Assembly (NCBI RefSeq): GCF_000344805.1 | Contig: NC_020453.1 | Location: 7,668,001-7,732,000 of the forward strand | Length of the DNA stretch: 64,000 bases | Direction of reading: 5' to 3' | DNA from: Bradyrhizobium oligotrophicum S58 | Lineage (GTDB): Bacteria; Pseudomonadota; Alphaproteobacteria; Rhizobiales; Xanthobacteraceae | Shown here: positions 8,967 through 20,028 of the stretch, one piece after another | Position numbering within the stretch: position 1 is the first letter of the stretch | Layout: each line of letters opens with the position of its first letter | Position numbers and translations under genes: made by a program | Notes under the pieces: generated by a model | Databases searched by the model: none | Told to the model about the DNA's origin: nothing | Seen by the model: the letters and a program-made list of their open reading frames with translations, nothing else

Positions 8967-9651
8967 GCCGCTGGCCCAGGCTGCGGTCTGGTCGCTGGCG
9001 ACGATCCTGCTCTATCTGCTGGCCAAGCGCCTGCACCGCCGCTGGCCACGCTGGTGGCTGATGCCGCTTGCGGTGGCGCCCGCGCTACTGATGATCGCAG
9101 CGCTCGCGCTCAACGTTTCCTATCGCGACTACATCCGCGGCACCCATTGGCTGGTGGCGCTGCTCGGCCCTGCCACCGTCGCCTTCGCCGTGCCGATCTA
9201 CGAGCAGCGCGCGCTGATCCGCCGCCGCTGGCCGCTGCTGCTGGCCGGCATGGTCGCCGGCAGCCTCACCGCCGTCGCGACCAGCTGGGCGCTGGCCTAC
9301 GTGCTGGGCATCGATGGCGAACTGCGGCTGAGCCTGTTGCCGCGCTCGATCAGCACGCCGTTCGCGATGGAGATCTCCGGCGAGATCGGCGGCAGTCCCG
9401 ACCTCACGGCCGTATTCGTCGTGCTCACCGGCATCATTGGCGCAGCCGTCGGCGACATCGTGCTGGCGCGTCTGCCGCTGCGCTCGACGCTCGCCAAGGG
9501 CGCCCTGTTCGGCGTCGGCGCGCATGGGGCCGGCACCGCACGCGCCCATCAGATCGGCCGCGAGGAAGGCGCGATCGCCGGCTTGGTGATGGTGCTGGTC
9601 GGGCTGATGAACGTGGCACTGGCGCCGCTCATCGTTCAGTTCATGAGGTAG
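8941..9651 (+). CDS. LrgB/CidB-family membrane protein
   Basis: 236 residues, strongly hydrophobic with about six or seven membrane segments. The diagnostic stretch is LPRSISTPFAMEISGEIGG (about 136-154) followed by GALFGVGAHGAGTARAHQIG. ATG 8941 is preferred to the GTG one codon upstream. It overlaps lrgA and is the partner protein in the LrgAB/CidAB system. The gene ends 5 bases from the convergent amidotransferase gene. Assignment to LrgB versus CidB is not possible from sequence. Confidence 0.92.
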   Translation: MTAAALWREPLAQAAVWSLATILLYLLAKRLHRRWPRWWLMPLAVAPALLMIAALALNVSYRDYIRGTHWLVALLGPATVAFAVPIYEQRALIRRRWPLLLAGMVAGSLTAVATSWALAYVLGIDGELRLSLLPRSISTPFAMEISGEIGGSPDLTAVFVVLTGIIGAAVGDIVLARLPLRSTLAKGALFGVGAHGAGTARAHQIGREEGAIAGLVMVLVGLMNVALAPLIVQFMR

Positions 9652-9656
9652 CCGTC

Positions 9657-10487
9657 TCAGCGGGCGTCGAGCGAGGCGATCCAGTTGCTGATCTCGGCCT
9701 GGCGCAGCCCGTCATTCGCGACGTCCTGATCGAGCCCGAGGCGCCAGAGAATGTCGCGCCTCGCACGATCATGATGGAGGGCGGCGAGATCGACGGCATA
9801 GCGCTCGAGCTCGGCCAGATCAGCGAAGAATCCTTCATCGACCAACGGCTGCCCGATGCGACGGATCACCCAGGAGACGTCCTGCAGGCTGAACTCGGGA
9901 TGATACTGCACGCCCCAGAACCGGCCCCGTCCATTGCGGATTTCCGCGGCTTGCACCTCGCTCATCGCGTTGCGCGCTGTAACCGTCGTGTCCGGCGGCA
10001 GCCGGGTGACAATGTCGCTATGGATCGCGGGGGCGTCGAACACATCGCCGCGCGCCACGTGCATCGGATGGGCGCGGCCAAGTTCGGTCAGTGCGATCTT
10101 GCGCGCGAAGCCGACCTCGCGGCCGGCCGGATTGAGCGACACTTCGCCGCCGGCAGCGACGGTGGCGAGCTGCAGCCCCCAGCACGAACCGAACATCGGC
10201 ACGCCCTGCACGAAGATCGCACGCACCAGTTCGATCTGGCGCAGCGATTCCGGCTCGCGCTGATAGATGTTGAGCGCCGAGCCGGTGATGACGATGCCCT
10301 GATAGGCGTCGAGCGGCTGCGGCAGCCGCGCATCGGCATCGGCGGGCGTGCAGATGTCGACGACGGCGCCGGGCGCCAGCGCGCGCAGCACGTCAGCATA
10401 GCTTTCCGACGGCGTGAGACCCGCGACCTCCGCCCAACGACGGCGGCCGGCCAGCGAATTGCCTTCGAGGACGAGCAGTCTCAGCAC
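9657..10487 (-). CDS. class I glutamine amidotransferase (GMP synthase glutaminase-like)
   Basis: 276 residues of a GATase-1 fold. The nucleophile is in PMFGSCWGLQ (Cys about 102), the catalytic His/Glu pair in WGVQYHPEFS (about 192-201), and ITGSALNIY is the usual oxyanion-strand region. No synthetase domain is fused or adjacent, so this is a free-standing GATase-like protein; relatives act on gamma-glutamyl compounds or have unknown roles. It is convergent with lrgB. Confidence 0.85.
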   Translation of the reverse strand: MLRLLVLEGNSLAGRRRWAEVAGLTPSESYADVLRALAPGAVVDICTPADADARLPQPLDAYQGIVITGSALNIYQREPESLRQIELVRAIFVQGVPMFGSCWGLQLATVAAGGEVSLNPAGREVGFARKIALTELGRAHPMHVARGDVFDAPAIHSDIVTRLPPDTTVTARNAMSEVQAAEIRNGRGRFWGVQYHPEFSLQDVSWVIRRIGQPLVDEGFFADLAELERYAVDLAALHHDRARRDILWRLGLDQDVANDGLRQAEISNWIASLDAR

Positions 10488-10523
10488 CTTTGCAATCTCC
10501 GACCATTCGCCGAGATGACGGCC

Positions 10524-11354
10524 TTACGGATTCAGGACCCCGCGCAGGAACGAAGCGGTCCGCTCCCGTACCTCCGGCCGATTCAGGATGGTGTGCACGT
10601 CGGCATCGATCACCAGGACCTCCGCCTTCGGATCGTCCTTGAGGGCCGCGGCACAGGAGCCGGTAACGGCGCGGTCCTTGTTCCAGGGGTTCGCCGCCGA
10701 AAAATACGGATCGCGCGCCGAGATCGCGTTCAGCACCGGTTCCTTCGGCCCGATGCCGAGCCGCGGCGCGGTGACGAAGTAGTTGTCCTCGCACGACCAT
10801 GAATAGATCAGGCGCGCAGCGGCGTCCTTGCCGGCGTACCGGGCGACCGCGACCGCGCCCTCGCTGGTGCCAGCCAAGACGACGCGAAAGCGGTCGACCC
10901 AGCTCCAGTCGCGCACGGCCTTCAATGCGTTTTCCAGCTCGGCCAGCCGCAAGGCATGGACGCGTTCGTACGTCGCCACGTCGACCGGGGACGTGTAGGT
11001 CAGCCGGTCGGGGATCGCGAGGCTGTCGGGCGCCACCGACGCGGCGCCGAGCTCATCGGCGAGCCAGACCTGATAGTCCTTGATGGCAGGCGCCACGCCG
11101 CTCGATCCGTGCATCACGACGACCAGCGGCGCAATGCCGACCACGTCTGGTGCGTCCTCTGCATGCCCCTCCCAGCGCCGTCCGCCCATGAGCGTCGCCG
11201 GCAACACCAGGTTCGCTCTCGCCCAGGTCAGCGCCAGATTGTCGGGCGACGGCTCCAGCGCCGTGCCCTTGGTCTCACCGGGCGCGTCGGCGGCGAGAAC
11301 GGCGGTGGCGAGCAGCAGCGCGGCGGACGCGAGCAGGAAGCGCGACAAGAACAT
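10524..11354 (-). CDS. exported alpha/beta hydrolase (dienelactone hydrolase-like)
   Basis: 276 residues from ATG 11354, which gives the clean signal peptide MFLSRFLLASAALLLATAVLA; the longer frame upstream is Arg-rich and has no signal. The mature part has LVVVMHGSSGVAPAIKDY, VVLAGTSEGAVAVARYAG (nucleophile elbow GTSEG) and a C-terminal VIDADVHTILN carrying the likely His. It is a periplasmic or secreted hydrolase of unknown substrate. A second exported hydrolase of the same broad class follows on the same strand upstream. Confidence 0.8.
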   Translation of the reverse strand: MFLSRFLLASAALLLATAVLAADAPGETKGTALEPSPDNLALTWARANLVLPATLMGGRRWEGHAEDAPDVVGIAPLVVVMHGSSGVAPAIKDYQVWLADELGAASVAPDSLAIPDRLTYTSPVDVATYERVHALRLAELENALKAVRDWSWVDRFRVVLAGTSEGAVAVARYAGKDAAARLIYSWSCEDNYFVTAPRLGIGPKEPVLNAISARDPYFSAANPWNKDRAVTGSCAAALKDDPKAEVLVIDADVHTILNRPEVRERTASFLRGVLNP

Positions 11355-11545
11355 GAACGGGCTGCACCTGGTTGCCAGTGACGAGCACGCGAGCCGGGCG
11401 CGCCATATCCACCTCAATCTCACGACACGGATATCCGGACAAGCGGCGTGCGCCGAGCGGCGCCTGCAGGGCACCCATGCGCGCTCATGTGACCGAACCG
11501 TGTCGCGCATCCGCGGCACCGGATGCCTTCGGGTGAAATCGCTCG

Positions 11546-12400
11546 CTACTTGCCCAAATAGGCCGCCAGGAAGTCTTGCATCTCAGAGGTCGAGCGCGCG
11601 GCTGCGTCGGCATCGTATTGCAGCCAATGGCCGAAGCTCGACAGGCCATATTTGAGCGCGGGAAAATCGAACGCGTGATAGGCGCCGGGATAGACCTGCA
11701 GCCGGACGGCGGCTCCCTTGGCTGGCCGCAGCGACAGCCATTGCAAGCAGTTCTCTGCCGGCGTCCAATCGTCCTTTTCGCCGATCAGGATCAGCGTCGG
11801 CACCGCGAGCCAACGCGTCGCGACGCTGCAGATCGGATAATAGGCGACGGCGACCTTGAAGGTGAGATCGTCGGGCACATCATAGATCTTGACGTCATGC
11901 GTCGAGGCGAGCCGCATCGTGACTATGCCGCCCTGCGAGGAGCCGACGATGCCGATCCGCGCCCGGTCCACAAACGGCAGCGACGAGAGGTACGCCATGG
12001 CGCCCCAGGCGTCGGCCTGACGATCGGGCATCGGTCGGTCGCAGGCCTGCGCGAGGCCGCGCGCACTGAAGCTGTCGACGGCAAGCACGACATAGCCCCA
12101 GCCCGTCAACATGCTGGCGAAATGACGGCGGGTGCGCTCGCTGAGCCCGCCACATCCGTGCAGATATACGACGGCCGCGAACGGACCCGCGCCTTCGGGC
12201 TTCGACAGATAGCCATCGATGCTCTGGCGGGTTGCCCTCACCATCTCGCCACGCTCGAGTGCGAGACGCTGCTGCAGGCGGCCGAGCACGTAGGGCGCGG
12301 GGCCAAAGGTGACGTGTTCATCTGCGGTCTGGGCTGCCGCGTCCTCCATGAGGGCGGACAGGCCGATCAGCAGTGCCGCAACGAATCCGGAGCGATGCAT
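11546..12400 (-). CDS. exported dienelactone hydrolase-family protein
   Basis: 284 residues. A signal peptide occupies about residues 1-23 (MHRSGFVAALLIGLSALMED, then AAAQ). Core motifs are FAAVVYLHGCGGLSERTR, GIVGSSQGGIVTMRLAS (elbow GSSQG), LILIGEKDDWTPAENC (acid) and YPGAYHAFDFP (His), so the triad is complete. The strand order matches dienelactone hydrolases, although those usually use Cys where this protein has Ser. The substrate is unknown. Confidence 0.85.
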   Translation of the reverse strand: MHRSGFVAALLIGLSALMEDAAAQTADEHVTFGPAPYVLGRLQQRLALERGEMVRATRQSIDGYLSKPEGAGPFAAVVYLHGCGGLSERTRRHFASMLTGWGYVVLAVDSFSARGLAQACDRPMPDRQADAWGAMAYLSSLPFVDRARIGIVGSSQGGIVTMRLASTHDVKIYDVPDDLTFKVAVAYYPICSVATRWLAVPTLILIGEKDDWTPAENCLQWLSLRPAKGAAVRLQVYPGAYHAFDFPALKYGLSSFGHWLQYDADAAARSTSEMQDFLAAYLGK

Positions 12401-13105
12401 GGCACCTCAGCTCTCGCGATATCCGTAGCAGCTTGCGCCCAATGCACCTGAAATTCCACTGCATTGATCAACGGTGCGGCCCCCCGGACACACTCCGGCT
12501 CGATCAACGCCAGCGCAGGCGGCGGCGCTTGGCGGCCGGCGTGCGCAACGAGCGGACGCGATGGCGTGGCGTCATCGCGTCGTGAGACATCGCGCTCGGC
12601 GCGATCGCTGACGCGGCCTGGGCTTCGAGCGCCCCGCCGCAATCGCTGACAACGCGAAGCCGCGGCCGGGGCGAGCACACATCGCGAGAGACGTCGGCGC
12701 CTTCGCGCGGGCGGCGTTGGCTGTCCGCCGGAACCAGGGCGGACAGCGTCGCCTTCAACCCTGCCAAGATCGCGGCCATGGCGCGCGACGGCCGTGTCCA
12801 CCGGGGCGAGCGATGCTTGCGACGACCGACGCGCTTCGCTCGCATCCCCGCGCCCGTCCGTCGGCCGCGCGGCTCGCAAGTCGATACGTCCTCATCGGAC
12901 TGCAGCATCAACCGGAACGGCTCTTCCCACGGACCGGCCGCGATCAGCAATTTGCGCATGCGTCTCACCTTTATCTCAACGCGGCCAATCGTTCGGCCGC
13001 GCTGATCGCACCGTTGCGCAGCAGCGGTGACGGCAAGCTGTTGGCTGATGTCAGCGACATGTCAGCTCCGCCGTCCCCGCCGTCAGCCTCAGTTCTCCTC
13101 CCTCA
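12401..13105. other. 705-bp stretch with at most one doubtful small gene
   Basis: Between the exported hydrolase and the SPFH gene no frame shows a recognised family. The only candidate is a minus-strand frame starting at ATG 12959 (MRKLLIAAGPWEEPFRLMLQ) with AAAGGTGAG upstream. Its first 30 or so residues look protein-like, but the rest is Arg-rich and low in information, as expected of an accidental frame in high-GC DNA. No tRNA or clear terminator is seen. Confidence 0.4.
12504..12959 (-). CDS. hypothetical protein (doubtful)
   Basis: 151-residue frame beginning MRKLLIAAGPWEEPFRLMLQ with a good ribosome-binding site (AAAGGTGAG about 7 bases upstream). The start resembles a small regulator or REC-like beginning, but the protein turns into an Arg/Ser/Pro-rich stretch after residue 35. 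It could be the remnant of a longer gene broken by a frameshift. No domain is recognised. Confidence 0.3.
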   Translation of the reverse strand: MRKLLIAAGPWEEPFRLMLQSDEDVSTCEPRGRRTGAGMRAKRVGRRKHRSPRWTRPSRAMAAILAGLKATLSALVPADSQRRPREGADVSRDVCSPRPRLRVVSDCGGALEAQAASAIAPSAMSHDAMTPRHRVRSLRTPAAKRRRLRWR

Positions 13106-15082
13106 TCATCGCCCTGTCCGCGGCGCCTCGCGCTTCAGCTGTTCGAGCGCCTCCGGCATCATGCGGCCGAACATCGAGCTCAGCATCGCGGTCGGAATCA
13201 GACCGGAATTTCCGCTCTCCTGGCCCTGCCCGCCCGACATCAGGAATTGCGGGACCAGCGGCTGGTTGATCTTGGTGAGCGCGTCGGCGAACTTGGCGAA
13301 GTTCTGCTCGGCAAGCCTGAACTCCGGCCCGCCATAGGCATCGACCGCAAGCTTGGTCGCCTGGGCGCTGGCGGTACCGACCGCGAGCGCACGATCGGCC
13401 TCGCCCTGGCCTTCCAGCCGCGACTGTTCGCCGACGGCGGCCGCCGTCACCTTGCGGGTCTCGGCATCCTTCTGCGCGCGGGCGAGCGCGGCGGCGCCCT
13501 CGTTCTCATTGACCCGGATCTGGATCAGCGACTGCGTCAGCGCGGCCTGTGCCGCGGCCGTCGCCTTGGCCTCGTTCAGCGTGCGCTCCTGCACCGCGGC
13601 CTTCTCCTGCTCCTGGAAGGTCTCGACCTGCTCGCGCGCGACCTGGCGCATGCGTAGCTGGATCAGGATGTTCTCGATGGTCTGGTCGCCTTGAGCCGCG
13701 CGCGGCGTGCCGATCAGGACCTCCTGCAGTTCGAGCGAATAGCCTTCGAACTTCACCTTCATCTCGGCCGCCGATTCCTCCTGGATCGCAGCACGGTTCT
13801 GCAGCAGCTCGATCAGGGTCATCTTCTGGGCGACGTTCTTGAAGAAGGCCGAGACCATCGGATCGAGCGTCTGCTCGACCAGCTTCTTCACGTCGCCGAA
13901 GCGCTGGATGATCATCGGCGCCTTCTTGTAGTCGATGTGCATGACCACCGAGAGCGGCAGGGTCGGCTCGAACGCGTCCTTGGTGATCAGCGAGATCTCC
14001 GACAGGTTCTCGTCGAGCTTCATCGCACCGACCTCGCCGCGCACCCATTTCAGGATGAAGTTGACGGTCGGGATGATCTCGATCTTGCCGGCGTAGGTGT
14101 TGAAGGCGTACTTGCCGGGCAGCAGCGGATCCTTCCAGACACCGCGGCTGCCATTGCCGACCAGCTCGCCATGGCGATACTGCTCGCCCGAGACGTCGGC
14201 GGTGCGCGGTCCTGTATAGAAGATCACGACGCCGACATTGCCGACCGGGATGATCGTCTTCGCCACGCTCTCGACGGTCGCGAACAGCCGGTTGATGTAC
14301 CAGGTGCCTTCGACGATGACCTGCAGCTGACGGCCGCGGTGGCCGCCGGCGGCGAGGAATTTCTCGGGCTCCTGGAAGTTGTTGTGGAACGTCGCGGCGT
14401 CATGCAGATCGGTGCCGACCTCGGGCGCGATTATCTCGCCGGGAGGCAGCGACGGGCCGTCATGCACGGTGACGATGCCGACCAAGTCATGATCGGCCGC
14501 CAGGATGACCGGCGTGAAGCCCCAGCGCTCGGCGATCGTCAGTTGCATCGCGTCGAGCACGATGCGCTCCTGGTCGCTCAGCGCATGGCCGTAGACGCGC
14601 TCGTCGGTGATGATGGCGAACTGCGTCGTGTTGATCGCATAGGTGCCCTCGCGCAGGATCTTGCGCTGCGGACCCTTCTGACCGCCGGCACGGAGAAAGC
14701 GCCGCGCATTCTGGAAGTCGCTCTTGTCGTCGCTCTCGTTGGCGCCCAGCACCTGCGAAGCGCCGAGCGGCGCGCCGTCCCGGGCAAACACATAGGCGAT
14801 CTTGCCCTGGCCGACCGTCACCAGGTCGGAGCGGTGGATGCGGTACATGAAGGGAAAAAACAGATGCAGGCCGCCGCGCAGCACCTCCGGCTCGAAGCCG
14901 GCCTCGCCGTTGAGCGCGATGAAGCCGTCGGCGACGGAGCCGCTGGTGCTCCACAGCTTCTCGACGATTCCGACCTGGTTGTTGGGGATGTAGCGAATGA
15001 TGTTGGAAAGCTTCAGCAAGGCAAGCAGCGCAATGACCGCCCCGGCCCAGAGGGCCGGTTGGATCAGACTGGTGATGTCCAT
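13106..15082 (-). CDS. SPFH/band 7 (flotillin-like) membrane protein
   Basis: 658 residues from ATG 15082 (MDITSLIQPALW), with GGAGAT upstream. One N-terminal membrane helix (about 9-27) precedes IIRYIPNNQVGIVEKLW, the start of the band 7 domain. The middle carries IIPVGNVGVVIFYTGP and FEPTLPLSVVMHIDYKK. A long Ala/Gln/Glu-rich helical region with REQVETFQEQEKAAVQERT (about 505-600) predicts coiled coil, as in flotillins. At about 660 residues it is longer than typical flotillins (430-500), with an extra middle domain. It probably organises membrane microdomains. Confidence 0.85.
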   Translation of the reverse strand: MDITSLIQPALWAGAVIALLALLKLSNIIRYIPNNQVGIVEKLWSTSGSVADGFIALNGEAGFEPEVLRGGLHLFFPFMYRIHRSDLVTVGQGKIAYVFARDGAPLGASQVLGANESDDKSDFQNARRFLRAGGQKGPQRKILREGTYAINTTQFAIITDERVYGHALSDQERIVLDAMQLTIAERWGFTPVILAADHDLVGIVTVHDGPSLPPGEIIAPEVGTDLHDAATFHNNFQEPEKFLAAGGHRGRQLQVIVEGTWYINRLFATVESVAKTIIPVGNVGVVIFYTGPRTADVSGEQYRHGELVGNGSRGVWKDPLLPGKYAFNTYAGKIEIIPTVNFILKWVRGEVGAMKLDENLSEISLITKDAFEPTLPLSVVMHIDYKKAPMIIQRFGDVKKLVEQTLDPMVSAFFKNVAQKMTLIELLQNRAAIQEESAAEMKVKFEGYSLELQEVLIGTPRAAQGDQTIENILIQLRMRQVAREQVETFQEQEKAAVQERTLNEAKATAAAQAALTQSLIQIRVNENEGAAALARAQKDAETRKVTAAAVGEQSRLEGQGEADRALAVGTASAQATKLAVDAYGGPEFRLAEQNFAKFADALTKINQPLVPQFLMSGGQGQESGNSGLIPTAMLSSMFGRMMPEALEQLKREAPRTGR

Positions 15083-15260
15083 GAGGGATCTCCAAGTCGC
15101 GCGCGGCCGGCGCGGCTGCTGCCGCAACGCTGTCGCCGTGCGCGATCATGCCGTTCGATGTCGGCGGGCGAGCAATTAGGCATGAGCGCTGCGTTTCAAA
15201 GACCACCATCGCCGAAATATTTCGTCTCCTCCGTTTGAACCGACGCCCCGCTCCGGCGAC

Positions 15261-15947
15261 TCAGGCGGCTCCGCCCAGCCGTGACGCCACCAGCGCCAGC
15301 ACGTCGGGCTCGTCGAACGCAGCCGCAGTGAGCACGGCGCCCGCCGCGATCAGGTCGTCATGGCCGAGATTGGTGCGCATGCCGATGGTGGCAATGCCAG
15401 CGGCAGTTGCAGCCGTGATGCCGGCGCGCGAATCCTCGAACGCGACCGCGTCCTCCGGCGCGGCGCCCGCCGCGCGCAGACCTTCGAGATAGGGCAGCGG
15501 GTGCGGCTTGCCGTGCGGCAGCTCGTCGCCGATGATGACGGCGCGAAACCGGTCCGTGATGCCGAGCCCGTGCAGGATCATCTCGGCATTCGCACGCGGC
15601 GCGTTGGTCACCGCGACGACCGGGATCGCCGCCGCCTCGGCATGAGCGAGCAACGCCATCAACCCCGGCAGCGGCTGCACCTTGCCTGCGGCGAGGCTGC
15701 GAAACACCTCCTCCTTCCGCGCCATGATGGCGGCGCGCTGCTCGGGCGGCTCATCCGGCAGAAATTCGGCACCGATCGACAGATTTGAGCGTCCCAACAG
15801 TTCGCGTGCCGCACGCGGGCGATCGAAATCATGGCCGAAGGGCCCGAACACCGCGTTGAAGGCCTCGATATGCAGCGCATCGGTGTCGGCGAGCGTGCCG
15901 TCGATGTCGAACAGCAGGGCCCGCGGCCCCTTGAGAACGCCTCGCAT
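15261..15947 (-). CDS. HAD-superfamily hydrolase (beta-phosphoglucomutase/phosphatase-like)
   Basis: 228 residues from ATG 15947, with GAGGTC upstream; a TTG at 15995 would extend it by 16 residues without adding motif. HAD motif I is LLFDIDGTLADT (Asp14, Asp16), motif II is VVAVTNAPRA, motif III includes the Lys of HGKPHPLPY, and motif IV is AVAFEDSRAGITAA. All four are intact. The cap after motif I is the small helical type of phosphoglucomutase/phosphoglycolate phosphatase relatives. The substrate is not determinable. Confidence 0.87.
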   Translation of the reverse strand: MRGVLKGPRALLFDIDGTLADTDALHIEAFNAVFGPFGHDFDRPRAARELLGRSNLSIGAEFLPDEPPEQRAAIMARKEEVFRSLAAGKVQPLPGLMALLAHAEAAAIPVVAVTNAPRANAEMILHGLGITDRFRAVIIGDELPHGKPHPLPYLEGLRAAGAAPEDAVAFEDSRAGITAATAAGIATIGMRTNLGHDDLIAAGAVLTAAAFDEPDVLALVASRLGGAA

Positions 15948-16059
15948 CAGCAAATTGACCTCATCTAATCCGGAAGTTGACGCGATCTGATCCAACTATC
16001 GACCTGAGCCGCTGTCGTTATCTCGCAAACGGAGTGAAACCGCGACGGGGGAAATTGCA

Positions 16060-16743
16060 ATGATTGGCCAGTCGAACACGTTGCCTGATCTCAGATCGAC
16101 GAAGCTCGGAGCCGCCGCAGCGCTCATGACCGTCATCTGCCTTGCTGCACCCGCGGCTGCGCAGGCGGGCTCGACGAACAGCGAGACCGTCAACGGGCAA
16201 TACTGCAACGATCTCTGCAAGGCCTATATGGCCTGGTCCAATCGCGTTCTCGCCATCACCCAGCCGTCTTATGCCCGGCCGCAAATGCGGGTCGCGCTGC
16301 CGCAGAGCAGTTCGCCGAAGAAGATGGACCACCTCGACAAGCCGGAGCGGATGACGCAGCAGACGCCGAAATCGCACCGGCCGGCCAATCTGGACTCGTT
16401 CGCGCAGTTGCCGGCCGGCAGCCGGGCGGCGATGGACCGGACATCGGGCGACGACGGCTCGGCCGCCTATGCCGGCGCGCAAATGGGACGAATGCTGGCA
16501 GCCGATGCCCCGGCGCCGGAGCTGACCGGCCTGCGTGGCAGCACGGCCGACGCCGCCGACATGCGGCTGGTGTCGATGACCGACCCCCGCATGGCGGGTC
16601 CGACGACCGTCGGCGACGCCTCGGGCAGCACGCGCTCGAAGATGCCCTCGATCTGGATCATGCTCGCAGCTGCCGCGCTGCTGGCGTTCTTCGGCCACGG
16701 CTGGCTGAAGCGCCGGGCCGAGGCGTCCGAAGGGATCCGCTGA
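16060..16743 (+). CDS. exported protein with C-terminal membrane anchor, unknown function
   Basis: 227 residues. A signal-like hydrophobic segment (about 16-35, ending AAPAAAQA) is followed by NGQYCNDLCKAYMAWSN, with two close cysteines. A long Pro/Ser/Met-rich linker leads to a single C-terminal membrane helix (about 196-214, IWIMLAAAALLAFFGHG) with a basic tail. The topology suggests a periplasmic linker protein tethered to the inner membrane. I do not recognise the family. It is upstream of the radical SAM gene on the same strand with a 126-bp gap. Confidence 0.7.
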   Translation: MIGQSNTLPDLRSTKLGAAAALMTVICLAAPAAAQAGSTNSETVNGQYCNDLCKAYMAWSNRVLAITQPSYARPQMRVALPQSSSPKKMDHLDKPERMTQQTPKSHRPANLDSFAQLPAGSRAAMDRTSGDDGSAAYAGAQMGRMLAADAPAPELTGLRGSTADAADMRLVSMTDPRMAGPTTVGDASGSTRSKMPSIWIMLAAAALLAFFGHGWLKRRAEASEGIR

Positions 16744-16869
16744 GAGCCGGCCGGCTGACGGCCCCCCGCGATACCCCGCGGGAACCATGCCGGACAATGT
16801 GATGCTCCGCCACCCCGGGCCGGCCGGCGCTCGGTTGAACTCGAACGCCCACGGCCTTATGCGTGGGCG

Positions 16870-18897
<2,028 letters not shown>

Positions 18898-19085
18898 AGC
18901 ACCGGCGCGGCGTGAGCAAACATTGCACCGAGTCCGCGCGTGAGTTGGTATCTCACGCTCCACATTCAGTCGTCATCACCCGCCAACGGGTCTCGCCTTC
19001 GGCGAGCCCGATGACAGGCTCCGGCGGGTGATCCAGTACGCCGCGGCCCCTCGGCTCCATCTCCACCGCCTCTGGAATACTGGAT

Positions 19086-19104
19086 CGCCCGGTCAAGCCG
19101 GGCG
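19086..19104. repeat. GC-rich hairpin (REP-like)
   Basis: Perfect 7-bp stem CGCCCGG/CCGGGCG around the 5-nt loop TCAAG. It belongs to the same sequence style as the hairpin at 19267-19285, which has the same loop TCAAG. There is no T-run after it, so it is a repeat-type palindrome more than a terminator. Confidence 0.6.
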
Positions 19105-19184
19105 ATGACAGCGAAATTGTAGCTCGACCGTTTCGCCTCACCCTCCGCTGTCGTCCCGGACGAGCGCGCATCGCGCGCGAAGAT

Positions 19185-19272
19185 CCGGGACCCATAACCA
19201 CAGGGAGAGGTGTTGGGCACACTCTGAGCCACCAGCCTGCCTCACACGACCGCCTGTGGTTATGGGTCCCGG
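19185..19272. repeat. long inverted repeat with 20-bp perfect arms
   Basis: The left arm at 19185-19204 (CCGGGACCCATAACCACAGG) is the exact reverse complement of 19253-19272, with a 48-nt spacer. The right arm runs into a second hairpin at 19267-19285. Both arms sit in gene-free DNA. The structure could be a dispersed palindromic repeat or the footprint of a small mobile element. Confidence 0.7.
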
Positions 19273-19285
19273 CTCAAGGCCGGGA
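19267..19285. repeat. GC-rich hairpin (REP-like)
   Basis: Perfect 7-bp stem TCCCGGC/GCCGGGA with loop TCAAG, the same loop as the hairpin at 19086-19104. It overlaps the right arm of the inverted repeat. Confidence 0.6.
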
Positions 19286-20028
19286 CGACACCAAGTTTGT
19301 AGAGCCGCCACCTCGCCTCATACGCATCGCAGGCACCGGCGCGCATGACGCCTTTGCGTCTTCGCTCCTCACCCACATCCACTCCACGATTTTTCCAAAC
19401 AGCCCACCGCAGCCCCGCGGCACGGATCGCGCCCAGGTCATGCTGCCGGCATTGCCCTCGATAACGAGAGGGCGCGGGGAAGACCGGACCTCGACTGAGG
19501 CCCGTGGCCCGCCTGCAGAAAAAAATGCAGGCGGCAGGTACCACGAGTCCAGCCGGACGACCCGGCCTTCCCCGCGCGATGGCTTTAACGGCTGCTTCGC
19601 GATCTCCCTGGGGACCGGGCTTTCTTGCCCCCATCACCGGCGCGACGCGTCTCCGCATCATCAGCCAGCTTGACCTCAGCGTCGGGAGGCCAGGACCACG
19701 CGACTTGACCGTACGTCCCAGGCTCACTCGCCGGCCCGCTTGCGCGAAAGCCCCAAGCCCGACACGTCCACCGCTCCCCGCTTGCTACGCTCCGTGACGA
19801 TCGGCCGAAACGCCCCTCTTCATCGCGAACGGGATGGCCGAGAGCATCGTTCTGATTTGCCCGACGGTGCAAGCCGAACAGCATGCGACAAACTGGCTCG
19901 ACGGGCAGTTTGCGCATGATGGGAATGCGGGAATTGCCCGTCGTGCAGGCGATCGCGTGTGCTGGGATCGCAAAAAAGAGCAAGCGGTGTACTATCGTCG
20001 TGAGTCTGTTCGAAGATTGGAGAGTTCG

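Larger units (their letters stand above)
18898..20028. other. 1.1-kb gene-free stretch rich in palindromes
   Basis: No frame here looks like a real protein on either strand; the open frames are Arg/Pro/Gly-rich and overlap one another. The stretch holds several GC-rich hairpins and a long inverted repeat, listed separately. Similar palindrome-rich spacers are common in Bradyrhizobium-type genomes. The right part (about 19830-20028) is lower in GC and leads into the Gp37/Gp68-like gene. Confidence 0.6.

Noticed and set aside
13691..15238. A 515-residue frame on the + strand opposite the SPFH gene
   Set aside because: The composition is dominated by Arg/His/Leu/Asp with no recognised fold; antisense shadow of a real gene.
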